NCBI GenBank assembly: GCA_009602735.1
Contig: WELA01012539.1
Coordinates: 1 to 33,154 of the forward strand
Direction: 5' to 3'
DNA: 33,154 nucleotides
Origin: Mesotaenium endlicherianum
Lineage: Eukaryota; Streptophyta; Zygnematophyceae; Zygnematales; Mesotaeniaceae
In this document: piece by piece, positions 10,760 to 21,178 of the stretch
Layout of the letters: every line of letters starts with the position of its first letter
Numbering within the stretch: position 1 is the first letter of the stretch
Notes under the pieces: generated by a model
Databases searched by the model: none
What the model was told of the DNA's origin: nothing
The model's input: the letters and a program-made list of their open reading frames with translations, nothing else
Made by a program: the position numbers and the translations under genes

Positions 10760-12288
10760 CATCAAAAAACGGGAGGCCTTTCGCAGACATGATGTTCCCT
10801 GGCCTCATGCAGGTGAAGCTCATCTTAGTTGGCGCGTCTTTTGCAACGTAGTCGTCACATTGACATGCCACTTTGCGTAGCTTTGAACGGCTATGCCTCC
10901 AAGAGCTCCGAGCTAATTCCAACATGACATGCTCAAAGGTAGCGAGGTCTTCTCTGCTTGCTTTTGCGCTCGGGTACCGCCATCTAGAATTGCTCAAGCC
11001 TCCCAACTGTCAGCTCCTCCAGGAAGAACGGTATTGGCAGGTTTTGGGCCTCTGATATGCCCCGACTGGAACCTGGGAGCATTGGGAGTGCCTGAGCCTT
11101 TCGACTGTGTAAAAAAGTAGTGTCGGAAGGACGTGTTTGTGCGTGGTGCTCCTTTCAAGTGCGGCCAGCTCGTGGAGCGTCCGCACTTTTACTCTAAAGT
11201 GAATGTAGACACGCACCTAAGCTCACAGCATGACAATTGGTATCAGCTTTTTGGTCGTTTCCAGTCGTACCCAGTCGTGCCCACTTCTACGTGCCTTTCC
11301 TGCCTTTCTTTGTCCTTTCTGGTCCTTTTCCTTCTCAAGCGGGAAACAACCAGATAAAGCGTCGCCGAGCCACACGTCGTTGATGAAGAGCCTATTTGTG
11401 CAAACGCTCCAAGGAGGCGCAATTTGCATGAATCTAAAGGTGGAAATTAGAATACTTCTCTTTAAGCCTTTTCTTAAAATTCGACTGGGTGCCTACATGC
11501 TTTTCAACAAGATATTTATTAACCTTTCTTCAACATTATAACTTCTATTTACTAAGCACTTAATAGAGATTCACTTCTATAAATGTCTTCGGGAGCAACA
11601 CTGCCACATGAAACATGAGAATTTGACAGCAAAGCTTACACAATCTACCCCACACAAATGAGAAGCATTCCTTTGGTCCCTCAAGTTTCACGAGTTACAC
11701 ACAAATTCACTCAAGAACGAGTAATAACACCCAAGCTAGCTTGCGCAACAAGCGAAGTGACAACTTGGATATGCTACATTCTTGGACTCACATTTGTGGC
11801 ACATTGCTCAAGATTCTTGTAACGACAAGCCGAAAATTGCCACAAGAGAAGCCAAATTATAAGAAATACGTAACACTTGGAATTAAAAACCTTCCAGAAT
11901 GCCAACTGTCTACTAACATTATTATTAAAATCAATCTTTCAAGGTGTTTTGTGGTTCTTCACACGCTGAGACTCGTCCATCAGCGCAGCCTAATCTGCGC
12001 GAGATTTCCCAACCAATCACTCTAGATTGCATAAGGAGTACGTTGGACGAACCGAATTGGTGAATAGTCCAAATTCGGAATTTAGGCTTGAGCTTTGTAA
12101 TTTACAAGTCGATAGGTGATTTTTGTGATATATTATCGTAACATTGTGTGAGGACAAGAGCAGGAAAGTAAGGACGCACACTTAGGCCATTTAGTAGACG
12201 ACAAGCAAAAAAATAAGAAGTGAAAACAAATTTGGGACAAAAAGTGCATTTCGCCCATCAGTTATTTGACAAAAGTTATATGTAGAGT
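10760..12288. other. Upstream and intergenic DNA, no gene recognised
   Basis: The right-hand side of the ELIP promoter region passes into about 1.2 kb with several short open frames on both strands (the longest about 100 codons, 11230-11541). None shows a domain, a signal peptide or composition that argues for a gene. Confidence 0.5.
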
Positions 12289-12977
12289 TGTAATGAATCA
12301 TTATTATTCACTTAAATATAATAGATAATTAAGTTCAGTTTGCTGAACTTTAGTTAATATTAAGTTTGCTGGACTTTTAGTTGTATTCAGTTTAATGACT
12401 CATCCGTGGGCAGCAGGCTGAAGTCAACCTTGGTCAGCTCGCTGACACATTCTTTGACAGCCAGCTGACTACCGTACCCGGTAACAGTAAAAATGCATCT
12501 AAGCGTGTTATGCTAGATGAATGGCCAGAGGACACCCTTGGGTGGATGGCGAATCGGGATGATGGGAAATGGCTGTGGATTTGGTTAGCCGAGGTTCTAC
12601 CGACGTGGTTCACTCCCGGGTGGACATCGCCATCGCACTTGCCGTTGAATAGTAAACCCATTCCATGTACATAGGTTTGGTCATGCTCTCGATTTTGGCA
12701 TTCAAAAACGAGGCCAACTCTCTTGTACCGCTTACTGGGGGATATCTGAATCCAAGGCGAGAAGCCATTGATACGAACTGTCTTCTACCCTTGTTTATGT
12801 ATGAGTTTACTGATTGTATAATTGATGCTCGTTTACTTGCATTTGACGCGTGAGTATTGTATTACTAGTTGTGGAGTGTTTTGCTGTTTCCTAAGTAACC
12901 AAAAAATACCATAAAGGTTACTGGTTGATATAAAGATGTTAATTGTTAATCGTCTATTGATAAGTCAATTCATTTCA
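12289..12977 (+). mobile_element. Family A solo LTR, copy A3
   Basis: A 689-bp LTR begins TGTAATGAATC and ends TTCATTTCA. Neither a primer-binding site nor a polypurine tract adjoins it. The flanking pentamers AGAGT (12284-12288) and AAAGT (12978-12982) differ at one base and are probably a worn target-site duplication, as expected of a solo LTR left by LTR-LTR recombination. The family's antisense open frame is broken here by indels. Confidence 0.8.
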
Positions 12978-13958
12978 AAAGTCATGTTATATACGCGTTT
13001 GTAATTGGTTGGTCAGAAAATCTAACGTACAAAAATATGTTTGGATTTATGTCATGGAAAGTCGTTGTTGAAGACGTGGCGTTTTCTTGGACAACTTTTG
13101 AGATTTGTATTCTGTCATAAAACAAGACGCAACCTTGGACAACCAAACGCGTGTTTAAAAACGGAGCGATGAACAAGATCCTGATTGTTTGCAATTGCCC
13201 TTTTGTTTTTAACTTTGCTTTTTGTCCTTGTTCCTTTGAGGAACGTCGAGGAAAGTTACAATGCTTTAGGTATCCAGAAAATGGTCCACGACGCATCGCA
13301 AACAAATTTGAAGTTTCCAACAGCAAACTAGCAAAAGGTTAGGAGTTACTATGGAACCCCTGCCATCAACGTTCTTTAGGATTCTTGTCGCGACTGCTAT
13401 CCACTTGACGGTGCCGCACGCGCAGCGCAAGTCACGGCCGCCCAGGTACGGGAAGTCAGCATTGACTCACCGACCAGAGGATCGAGTCAGTGGTCATGTT
13501 GAAGTCGTCGTCACTGTCAAAGTGGTCACGACACGTCACACCCACGCCCAGGACGGGATGGGGATGTGGATTGAGTGGTCAGCCAAAAGGCTAGGAGCAT
13601 GGAACCAGCAATGAGCCAGCCTAGCGAGTGCCAAGAAAGGTACTGATCAATCGGCTATCCAAGCCAAGTACAGCGGGAATGTTGCAAAGGGCGTTGTGTG
13701 CCGCCTCGGCTAGGCCCTTAGGTGACTAGTCACGGCCTGAGCGTTCATCCTAAACGCTGCCAGCCAGCCACATAGACGTGATTGTCAGCTGGAAGGCTAA
13801 GTGGTCACGCGCAACAATCCCAATGCATGCATGCAGGCTGAATGACGACTTCTAAGTTGTGTGAGAGCTGTTGGGTAAGGACGGCATGCAAGCTAAGCGC
13901 TGTGACTAAGCACAGGTATTCTTGAAAGAGGACAGTGTGTGGTGCTTGTGAAAGGTAC
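12978..13958. other. Intergenic DNA, no gene recognised
   Basis: About 1 kb between two LTRs. The part around 13400-13620 is richer in G and C than its surroundings, and an 87-codon frame (13351-13614) is open there, but it resembles nothing I know. GAAAGGTACTGA occurs at about 13634 and again at about 13950, the second copy running into the LTR start. Confidence 0.45.
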
Positions 13959-14701
13959 TGAAAGGGACAAAGTGCCCTAGTAGAAGCGTAGTGACTCACG
14001 AGGAACAAAGCTAGTTGCAATCATACTCAAGAGTGCAGCTGCATATCACTAACAAAGCTTAGGAAAAATACTCAACATTTGAGTAGTAAGAAACTGCTCA
14101 AAAATAGTGTAGGGTGAAAGACCCTGTCATTACAAACCCGTAGAAATTTACAGAAGTGAAAACTGATAAGAAACAAAGAAGTTATGCCTATTTATAATTT
14201 TCTGCCTAAGTGCTCTTCTCTAAGAGGAAGCTACGGATTTTCCAAAGTGTTTGTCAAATCGTCCCTTCCAGAATATTCGTGAGTAAGCCAGATCAGTCTA
14301 ATCTGACGTGTCGGTTTGATTTTACGTCCACATGCATGCATCAAAATATCTAGAATGTTCTATCTTAGACGCGCTAGGCTAAACCGAAACTTCTAGGTAA
14401 ATCGACCTAGTCGGCACTCCGCGTCAGCCGAACTTACGTGAAGGTTGGAGTTCATTCTAACGGGCCAGATCGCTCGACGCTGTCGATCAATCCGACGGTC
14501 GCGCTCACCGCGAATTGAGGACAGTCGTCAACCGACCTCAAAACTAATTAAACTTCGGAAATCCATAACTCTCTCAATACTTGACCAAATTCGATGAACT
14601 TTATATCAAAATGATCACAAAAATGCACTGTATACTACTATACAATCAAAACATACCTTCAAGAAACTCAAAAATGCACTTTGTAAACCCATGACCTTAC
14701 A
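13959..14701 (-). mobile_element. Family B LTR, copy B1 (minus orientation)
   Basis: This 743-bp LTR reads TGTAAGGTCATGGG at its start (14701) and ends in CTTTCA (13959) on the minus strand. Its length equals that of the 5' LTR at 17202-17944, which faces the other way. The flanks are GGTAC and AGCAC, not a clean duplication, and no primer-binding site follows it. It may be a solo LTR with a worn target site or the remnant of a rearrangement. Confidence 0.83.
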
Positions 14702-14723
14702 AGCACGAATCCTGCCTGAAGCT

Positions 14724-15477
14724 GCCTCTGAAAGCGGCAAAGTGCCCTAGTGGAAGCGTAGTGACTCACGAGGAAAGGAACTAGTTGCCATCATACTAGA
14801 GAGTGCAGCGGCATATCACTAACAAAGCTTAGGAAAATTACTCAACATTTTGAGTAGCAAGGAACTGCTCACAAATGATGTAGGATGAAAGGCCTTGTCA
14901 TTACAAACCCGTGAAAATTTACAGAAGTGAAAATTGATAAGAAACAAAGAAGTCATGCCTATTTATAAATTTACGCCTAAGTGCTCCTCCCTAGGAGGAA
15001 GCTACGGATTTTCCTAAGTGTTCGTCAAATCCTCCCTTCCAGAATATTCGTGAGTAAGCCAGGTCAGTCTAATCGGACGTGTCGGGCCGAATTGACGTCC
15101 ACATACATGCATCTACATTACTAGAACATTCTATCTTAGACGCGCTAGGCTAAATCGAAACTTCTAGGTAAATCGACCTAGTCGGCACTCCGCGTCAGCC
15201 GAACTTACGTGAAGGTTCGAGTTCATTCTAACAGGCCAGATTGCTCGACGCTGTCGGTCAATCCGACGGTCGCGCTCTCCGCGAATTACGGACAGTCGTC
15301 AACCGACCTCAAAACTAATTAGACTTCGGAAATCCATAACTCTCTCAATACTTGACCAAATTCGATGAACTTTATATCAAACTGACCACAAAAATGCACT
15401 CTACACTACTATACAATCAAATCATATTTTCATGAAACTCAAAAATGCACTTTATAAACCTATGACTTTACAGCCTC
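14724..15477 (-). mobile_element. Family B solo LTR, copy B2, with 5-bp target-site duplication
   Basis: The LTR itself is 14729-15472 (744 bp, minus orientation, TGTAAAGTCATAGG...TTTCA). It is bounded on both sides by GCCTC (14724-14728 and 15473-15477), a perfect 5-bp target-site duplication. With no internal sequence left, this is a textbook solo LTR. It lies only 27 bp from B1 in the same orientation, so the two came from separate insertions or from a more complex event. Confidence 0.88.
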
Positions 15478-16472
15478 ATCCTTGCTCGCATTGTTGTCAA
15501 AGGAAGCTGAAGAAGCAGAAGAATGCAAAGAAGAAGGAGTTCTCAAGGCCATAGAAGGGCCGAGATGCCACGCTTCTACCGCTTCTTCTTAAATGTATTA
15601 TAGAAAGGTTAGGCCTAAGGAGTTCCCAAGAGAGGATCTCGCTGGCGGAAAGTAGAAAGCTGCAGAATAGAATCTGTTAGGAAATTAGCGCAGATTGAGG
15701 TCAAAACGCCGCAAGCGTGCGAGGGTCACTTAAAATGATGAGTACTGTGTTAGTCTCTAAGTTCTCAGAAGTCTCTATTGTCGAATTGCTGATAGCAAGA
15801 GTAGTGTTAACAAGTAAAGCTCTCAGTGAAGAACTGAGTGAGCCCTGCCAAGCAGTGAAGAGCTGTTAAGGCGCAGTGTTGAGCGAAGAGCTCAGACCAG
15901 GCCAGCATAGATGTGCAGTTCAGAGTTTTGTAAGCTGTGACTCGTGGAAGTTAAGCGAAAGCCTTGAAGGGCGATTTTCTCTGAACTTGACATTGCCTGT
16001 TAAGCTGCTTAGACGTGATTTCCGCAAACTACAAACTTGTTCATTCTGTAAATCCTCAACTTGGGTGAAAGCCTGTGTGGAAGTAAGACGCTTCTGTCCT
16101 ACTTTTGAGAACTTCGTTAATTGGTTCAGGTGAGCAAGAATTCCCAAGTCAGTTGGGGATTGAGGCCTGTGAAGGCTGCCGGTGTTCAACCTGGAATGGG
16201 ACCCGGAGAAATTCAACTGTATATGCGGTTGAGGAGTGGAAGACTCTACCACTCTGTGGAGCCTGCAGAAGGTTTTGATTCTAGCCAGAGTTCACGAGAA
16301 AGTGAGACGTCTGAGCACTGACAACCGGTGGAGTGAGCAGCCGTCGAGAGACGAGTCTCGTCAAAACTCCGCAAGCGGTGAGAACCCAAGTAATACACGA
16401 GCCTTTGTACCTGATTTGGGCAGAGAGCAAGACATGTGGGGAAGAGTCAGAGAATCCTGTTCACCGTTCAAA
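15478..16472 (+). other. Probable 5' leader of a decayed retroelement, non-coding
   Basis: No known domain occurs. The sequence lies directly upstream of the gag-like fragment and contains imperfect direct repeats. Examples are GTCAAAACGCCGCAAGCG near 15701 against GTCAAAACTCCGCAAGCG near 16367, and several AAGAGCTC/GAAGAACTGAG variants at 15820-15895. It is most simply read as the untranslated leader of the same element, whose 5' LTR I cannot identify. Confidence 0.4.
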
Positions 16473-16775
16473 ATGGCCGGTGATGATCGGGATGAAAATC
16501 CTAAGTTCAAGCTGTCTGCAAAGTGTTATAGCAGACGAACCAGCGAAAATGGTCTCACTTTCGAAAAGTTTGATGAGATCTATTGGGCAGAATTCTTTGA
16601 GAAGATTCGGAAGGATTCTTCTTATACGCAATCTGTCGCATTCATAGGCGTGGTTCAGTACTTGGACAAGGATGCCCTGCTGCTATATCGCCAATTCCGG
16701 AAGGATGAGGATCTCAACCAGGAATGAGCGTTAAGAGAACAGAAAAGGGCTAGGGATTTAAAAATCCAGAAAGAA
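16473..16775 (+). pseudogene. Gag-like fragment, cut by an LTR insertion
   Basis: From the ATG at 16473 (AAAATGG context) an 84-codon frame runs to a TGA at 16725. It includes GLTFEKFDEIYWAEFF and FIGVVQYLDKDALLLYRQF, which resemble the start of a Ty3/gypsy capsid region. The same frame continues after the TGA as a Lys/Arg/Glu-rich segment and is then broken exactly where the family C LTR starts. The gag assignment rests on composition and context; no zinc knuckle is present. Confidence 0.5.
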
Positions 16776-17201
16776 TGTAGTGATTTGAGTTATAATATAT
16801 TAGTTTACATATATTTTAATGTTTTCAAATATATTTGGAGTAGTTGTGTGGATTCAAGTGTGAGTAGGTACTCTGGTGACTTGGTTCGTGTCCTTTGAAC
16901 CTTCTAAGGCATTTTCGAAGTTAGAGGAAAAACCTAGAAGAAGTTCACGTGGCAAAAGTCAAATGTGCCATTTTTAGGCCAAAAGGACATGTGTACATTA
17001 TTCTAGAAAGAGGTGGCAAGTTTTGGGATGTGTTGGGTGCCAACACATCAACATACACCTTCCTAGAAATCGATTATGTAGCAAGTATATAAACAAGAGC
17101 TAGAACATAGAAAGACATTCCAGAATCACTTTTGTACTTGCCAAAACCAAAAAAATATTAACTTTCAAGAAGCCATCTCTCTTTCAAGAAGCTACCATTT
17201 G
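16776..17201 (+). mobile_element. Family C LTR, copy C1, truncated at its 3' end
   Basis: It starts TGTAGTGATTTGAG and matches, in opposite orientation, the 3' LTR at 31289-31723. A TATA box (TATATAAA, 17086-17093) lies about 110 bases before its end. The other copy ends in TTGTGTTCA. Here the match stops at TTTG and the family B LTR begins, so about six terminal bases are missing because the family B element inserted into it. The left flank AAGAA interrupts the gag-like fragment. Confidence 0.8.
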
Positions 17202-17944
17202 TGTAAGGTCATAAGTTTATAAAGTGCATTTTTGAGGATCATGAAAGTATGTTTTGATTGTATAGTAGTATAGAGTGCATTTTTGTGATCATTTTGATAT
17301 AAAGTTTATCAAATTTGGTCAAGTATTGAGAGAGTTATGGATTTCCGAAGTTTAATTAGTTTTGAGGTCGGTTGACGAGTGTCCTCAATTCGCGGTGAGC
17401 GCGACCGTCGGATTGACCGACAGCGTCAAGCGATCTGGCCCGTTAGAATGAACGCGACCTTCACGTAAGTTCGGCTGACGCGGAGTGCCGACTAGGTCGA
17501 TTTACCTAGAAGTTTCGGTTTAGCCTAGCGCGTCTAAGATAGAACATTCTGAATATTTTGATGCATGCATGTGGACGTCAATTCGGCCCGACACGTCAGA
17601 TTAGAGTGATCTGGCTTACTCACGAAAATTCTGGAAGGGACAATTTGACGAACACTTAGGAAAATCCGTAACTTCCTCCTAGAGAAGAGCACTTAGGCAG
17701 AAAATTATAAATAGGCATAACTTCTTTGTTTCTTATCGGTTTTCACTTCTGTAAAATTCTACGGGTTTGTAATGACAAGGCCTTTCATCCTAGGTCATTT
17801 GTGAGTAGTTTCTTGCTACTCAAAATGTTGAGTAATTTTCCTAAGCTTTCTTAGTGATATGCCGCTGCACTCTTTAGTATGATTGCAACTAGTTCTTTTC
17901 CTTGTGAGTCACAACGCTTCCACTAGGGCACTCTGCCCCTTTCA
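17202..17944 (+). mobile_element. Family B 5' LTR, copy B3
   Basis: A 743-bp LTR, TGTAAGGTCATAAG...CCCCTTTCA, followed two bases later by a primer-binding site. It is closely similar to B1 and B2, which face the other way 2-3 kb to the left. Confidence 0.9.
17706..17713 (+). promoter_or_regulatory. TATA box of the family B LTR
   Basis: TATAAATA followed by GG lies 504 bases into the LTR, and B1 and B2 have the matching sequence. It would place the RNA start near 17740, giving an R-U5 region of about 200 bases. Confidence 0.6.
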
Positions 17945-17946
17945 TC

Positions 17947-17958
17947 TGGTATCGGAGC
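17947..17958 (+). other. Primer-binding site of the family B element
   Basis: TGGTATCGGAGC, one mismatch from the initiator-Met tRNA site used by most plant LTR elements, begins two bases after the LTR end. It fixes the orientation of the element. Confidence 0.85.
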
Positions 17959-17981
17959 TGGGCTAGTTTGCATATTATATT

Positions 17982-18528
17982 ATGGAGTCGCAGCCGGCAG
18001 GTGGAGGAGGCGAACCTGTCGAGCATGTTGAGCGCGCGGGGCAGCAGGCAACACCAACAATGACCAGAGAGCAACAAGAGATGCAGGGGATGCTACGGCA
18101 AATGGCAAATGGCAGATGCAATTGGAGGAGAAGTCTACACCCAGTTTCAACAAAATATGCGCGCGGAGGTGGAGAGGATGGTGCGAGTTGTTATGGGGAA
18201 CGTCGCTTCGACGAGTTCAGCACCTGCACCTGTTGTGCCATCGATTCATGTTAACCCAGTGGTGCAACCAGTTATTCCACCCGCATCAGGAGTGCGTGCG
18301 CCTAAGCCTGAAGTTTATACTGGAGAACGAGGATCGCCGCCTGTTCATCAATGGATTTTTGGAGTGAAGAAGTTTATGGAGTTGGGACTTGTGCAGTACC
18401 AGCGCAGGCAGCACAATTCGAAGCCGAGAGGACCCTGCTATAATTGTGGCAAGCTTGGACATTTGGCTCGAGACTGTTATGTGAAGGCAAAGCAACCTCA
18501 ACACCAGGAAAAAGGAGGACGCCAGTAA
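17982..18528 (+). pseudogene. Family B gag with frameshift and internal deletion
   Basis: The frame starts at ATG 17982 (MESQPAGGGG) and shifts at 18099-18112, where the heptamer CAAATGG is tandemly duplicated. The downstream frame resumes as QMADAIGGEVYTQFQQNM. A zinc knuckle CYNCGKLGHLARDC (CX2CX4HX4C) near codons 108-121 of the second frame identifies the nucleocapsid. Only a short stub (PPVHQWIFGVKKFMEL) of the capsid remains before the basic linker, so most of the capsid domain has been deleted. Confidence 0.8.
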
Positions 18529-18591
18529 GTCGTTCTGGGGTGTCTACTGGCGTGAAGACGAGAACTCACAAGGAGGTTATCCCCAGCAGCC

Positions 18592-19067
18592 TGCCGAGAA
18601 GACGAGACGTTGACAAGCCTATCATCGTGGAAGGAGTAGTCGACGGCAACAAGGCGAAGTGTATGGTCGACAGTAACGCAAGTGCAAACTTTGTGCACAA
18701 GAAGCTGGTGAAAGAGTGGCGAATCCCTGTGCAGAAGCATTATGAGCCTAAGGAGGCAATTTTGGCGAATGGGCAGAGACTCAAGTGTGGTGCACCTACG
18801 GAAGCTATTCACGTGGAAGTAGCGGGGCACCGGAGTAAGGAAGTTATGGAGTAGGCAGAGTTGGGTCACCATGAGGTGATATTGGGCCGACCATGGCCAA
18901 GAAAAGCCAACCCCAAAGTGCACTGGAGCAAAGGACAAGTGAAGGTCCAAGGGCGTGATGGTCGAATGGAGACAGCGAAACAGGTGGAGGTAGATACGAC
19001 CACAAGTAACTGTCTTCTGTCGAGCCTGCAAGTTAAGAAGCTATGCAGGGCGAATCAGGTGAAGTAG
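18592..19067 (+). pseudogene. Family B aspartic protease, inactivated
   Basis: The retropepsin-like region has MVDSNASANFVHKKL, where the family has DSGA, so the catalytic loop Gly is replaced by Asn. An in-frame TAG (18852) precedes AELGHHEVILGRPW, which matches the usual end of the protease domain (D/E-hydrophobic-ILG-x-W). It follows gag in a different frame. Confidence 0.75.
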
Positions 19068-19115
19068 ATGTACCTTGTTTCGGTGGCCCTGGCCAGGTCA
19101 TGACATGGAGCAAGC

Positions 19116-19640
19116 GTGAATCCTAACAGCCTGGGCAAATGTACATCGCCGGAGGAGCAAGTAGTGGTGTCTGATCCCCTTGCTCAGAAGGAGCAGAGCC
19201 CAACAGCTCAAGAGAAGAAGCTTGCTGAGATGCCTGCCCAAATTAAGGCGCTGTTGGAGGAGTTCAAGTGCGTTTTTCCTGAGGAGCTACCTGCAGGATT
19301 ACCTCCACAGAGAGCTATGGAGCACAAGATCAAGTTGGAGCACAAGATCGAGTTGGAACCAAGGAGCAAGCAACCAGTGAGACCCGCGGAGCAGAACTAT
19401 GCAGCACACGAGCGAGAGATGTTGGCTATTATCCAGGCTTTGAGGGTTTGACGATGTTATGTGGACGGCCGGAAGGTGTTCATCAAGACCGACCACAAGA
19501 GCTTGGAGAAGTTTATGATGCAACCAACGTTGACACCAAGACAGGCAAGGTGGATGGAGTTCCTGCAACAGTTCGACCACAAGATTGAGTATTTACCTGG
19601 GAAGCTCAACCCTGCAGATGCCTTATCCAGAAGTGTGACC
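19116..19640 (+). pseudogene. Family B RT-RNase H remnant, reverse transcriptase deleted
   Basis: The segment before RT is present (EEFKCVFPEELPAGLPPQR and an expanded HKIELE duplication). It jumps at about 19383, within one reading frame, from the pre-RT sequence SKQPVRPA straight into EQNYAAHEREMLAI of RNase H. The whole polymerase domain is therefore missing. A TGA at 19449-19451 replaces the conserved Trp of the RNase H motif. The frame then continues as RCYVDGRKVFIKTDHKSL to [14 protein letters not shown]. Confidence 0.8.
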
Positions 19641-20358
19641 TTGCAGCTGTCTCAGTCATCAAGGAGAGTATGGACTTCAAGGAGAAGCTTCAAAGAGGTT
19701 ATGAGGAGGACCCAGAGTTTGCTGATGGTGGAGCAGCTGAGTCCAACTCAAGTATGCAGAAGAAGGACGGCATTTGGTATCATGTTGATTCCAAGAGAGT
19801 GGTGGTACCTGACATCAAGGAGCTACGAGACTTACTACTTGAAGAGCATCATGATTGCTTATATGCTGGACACTTTGGAAGCGAGAAGACGGCAAGCGTG
19901 CTGAAGCGTGAGTAGTATTGGAGAAATATGGACAAGGACATGGAGGAGTGGATCAAGAGTTGTGATGCGTGCCAGAGAAACAAGACACCAAATCAAAAGA
20001 AGAGAGGTACATTGCAGCCCCTACCTATTCCAGAGTATTCTTGGGAGCAGATTGCTATGGACTTCATTACATCGTTACCAGTGAGTGGTCAAGGGCACGA
20101 TGCAATGTGGGTTGTGTCTAATAGACTCAGCAAGATGGCTCACTTCATTCTCATGAAGGAAACTTATACGGCAGCGGATGTGGCACGGCTATTCTTTAAT
20201 CATATTTTCAGGCTACATGGGTTGCCGAAGGTGATTGTTTCAGATCGGGATCCAAGGTTTACTAGCAACCTTTGGCGGTCATTGTTTACATTGATGGGGA
20301 CCAAGCTGAGTATGAGCACTTCCTATCACCCATCAGACAGACGGGCAGAGTGAGAGGC
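19641..20358 (+). pseudogene. Family B integrase, broken and truncated
   Basis: After a frameshift at about 19632, the zinc-binding part is readable (HHDCLYAGHFG and CDACQRNK, the HHCC motif), with an in-frame TAG at 19913-19915. The core shows MDFITSLP and VSDRDPRF with the first two catalytic Asp. The third block (HQTDGQSER) is reached only after another frameshift near 20330. The sequence ends at 20358, where the family A LTR has inserted, so the C-terminal domain is absent. Confidence 0.82.
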
Positions 20359-21079
20359 TGAAATGAATCGACTTACAAAATAGGCGATTAACAATTAATA
20401 AAGATCTTTATATCAGCAAGTAATCTTTATGGTATTTTCCGTTCACTGTTTTAACGGCAAAGGACAACACACTAGCAGTGAATAATACTCGTCAGTCAAA
20501 TGAGAGTAAACTAGCATCAATAATGCAAATCAGTAAACTCATACATAAGCAAGGTTAGAAGACAGTGCGTATCTATGGCTTCTCGCCTTGGATTCAGATC
20601 TCTCTCAGTAAGCTGTACAAGAGAGTTGGCCTCGTTTCCGAATGCCGAACTCGAGAGCAATGCCTAGCATATGTACATGGAATGAGTTTACTGTTCAACG
20701 GTCAGTGCGATGGCACCGCTTACCCGGGAGTTAACCACGTTGGTAGGACCTCGGTTAACCAAATCCACCGCCATCTCACATCATCCCGAATCGCCATCCA
20801 TCATAGGGATGTCATCTGGCCATTCATCTAGCATACCACACTTAGATACATATCGAGGCAGTTTGCTCCTACCGAGTTTGGAAGTCAGCTGGCTGTCAAA
20901 GAATGTGTCAGCAAGCTGACTTAAGGTGACCTCAGCCTGCTACTTCCGGCCAAGTCATTAAACTGATATTAAGTATAAAGTCCAGCAGACTGATTGTTAA
21001 CTAGAGTTCAGCAGGCTGAACTTATTTAACTATATTATTTAAATGAATATTATATCAACTAGTATACTGATTCATTACA
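20359..21079 (-). mobile_element. Family A LTR, copy A4 (3' LTR, minus orientation)
   Basis: A 721-bp LTR with TGTAATGAATC at 21079 and TTCATTTCA at 20359 on the minus strand. The polypurine motif and hairpin to its right mark it as a 3' LTR of an element whose body lies to the right. The left flank (GAGGC) is family B integrase, so this element inserted there. The family's antisense frame is open (20565-20831, 88 codons, plus strand). No matching minus-oriented 5' LTR occurs in the window. Confidence 0.85.
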
Positions 21080-21160
21080 ATCCCTCCAACTTATCATGTT
21101 GTCGCCTCGACAACAATAACACTAGTAACAGCGTGCTGTCCCTCTTATCCCCAGCCTGCT
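21080..21160 (-). other. Polypurine tract and hairpin before LTR A4
   Basis: On the minus strand, GTTGTCG AGG CGACAAC (21114-21098, a 7-bp perfect stem) is followed by TAAGTTGGAGGGAT directly at the LTR edge. The same pair precedes LTR A2 at 1005-1038. The purine-rich motif is the probable plus-strand primer. The hairpin is conserved in both copies, but its role is unknown. Confidence 0.7.
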
Positions 21161-21170
21161 NNNNNNNNNN
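21161..21170. other. Assembly gap (10 N)
   Basis: Ten N bases separate the family A 3' end from the end of the 552-residue open frame. The true distance is unknown, so the linkage between the two sides depends on the scaffold being right. Confidence 0.99.
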
Positions 21171-21178
21171 TATTGCCA

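Larger units (their letters stand above)
17202..20358 (+). mobile_element. Family B Ty3/gypsy retrotransposon, internally deleted and truncated
   Basis: The order is 5' LTR, primer-binding site, gag, protease, (missing reverse transcriptase), RNase H, integrase. This is the Ty3/gypsy order, with integrase last. The right end is cut inside the integrase by the family A LTR at 20359, so its 3' LTR is not visible. Several internal deletions, frameshifts and stops make it non-autonomous. Confidence 0.85.

Noticed and set aside
10494..11006. Minus-strand frame of 170 codons upstream of and through ELIP exon 1
   Set aside because: Only residues from the ATG at 10646 fit the ELIP transit peptide; the upstream part would be promoter and leader.
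13959..15472. Possible CRISPR-like or satellite direct repeats of about 770 bp
   Set aside because: The two units are LTRs of one retrotransposon family with TG...CA ends and a target-site duplication.
18498..19031. Minus-strand 177-codon frame opposite family B protease
   Set aside because: The opposite strand shows clear protease motifs; this is an antisense shadow.
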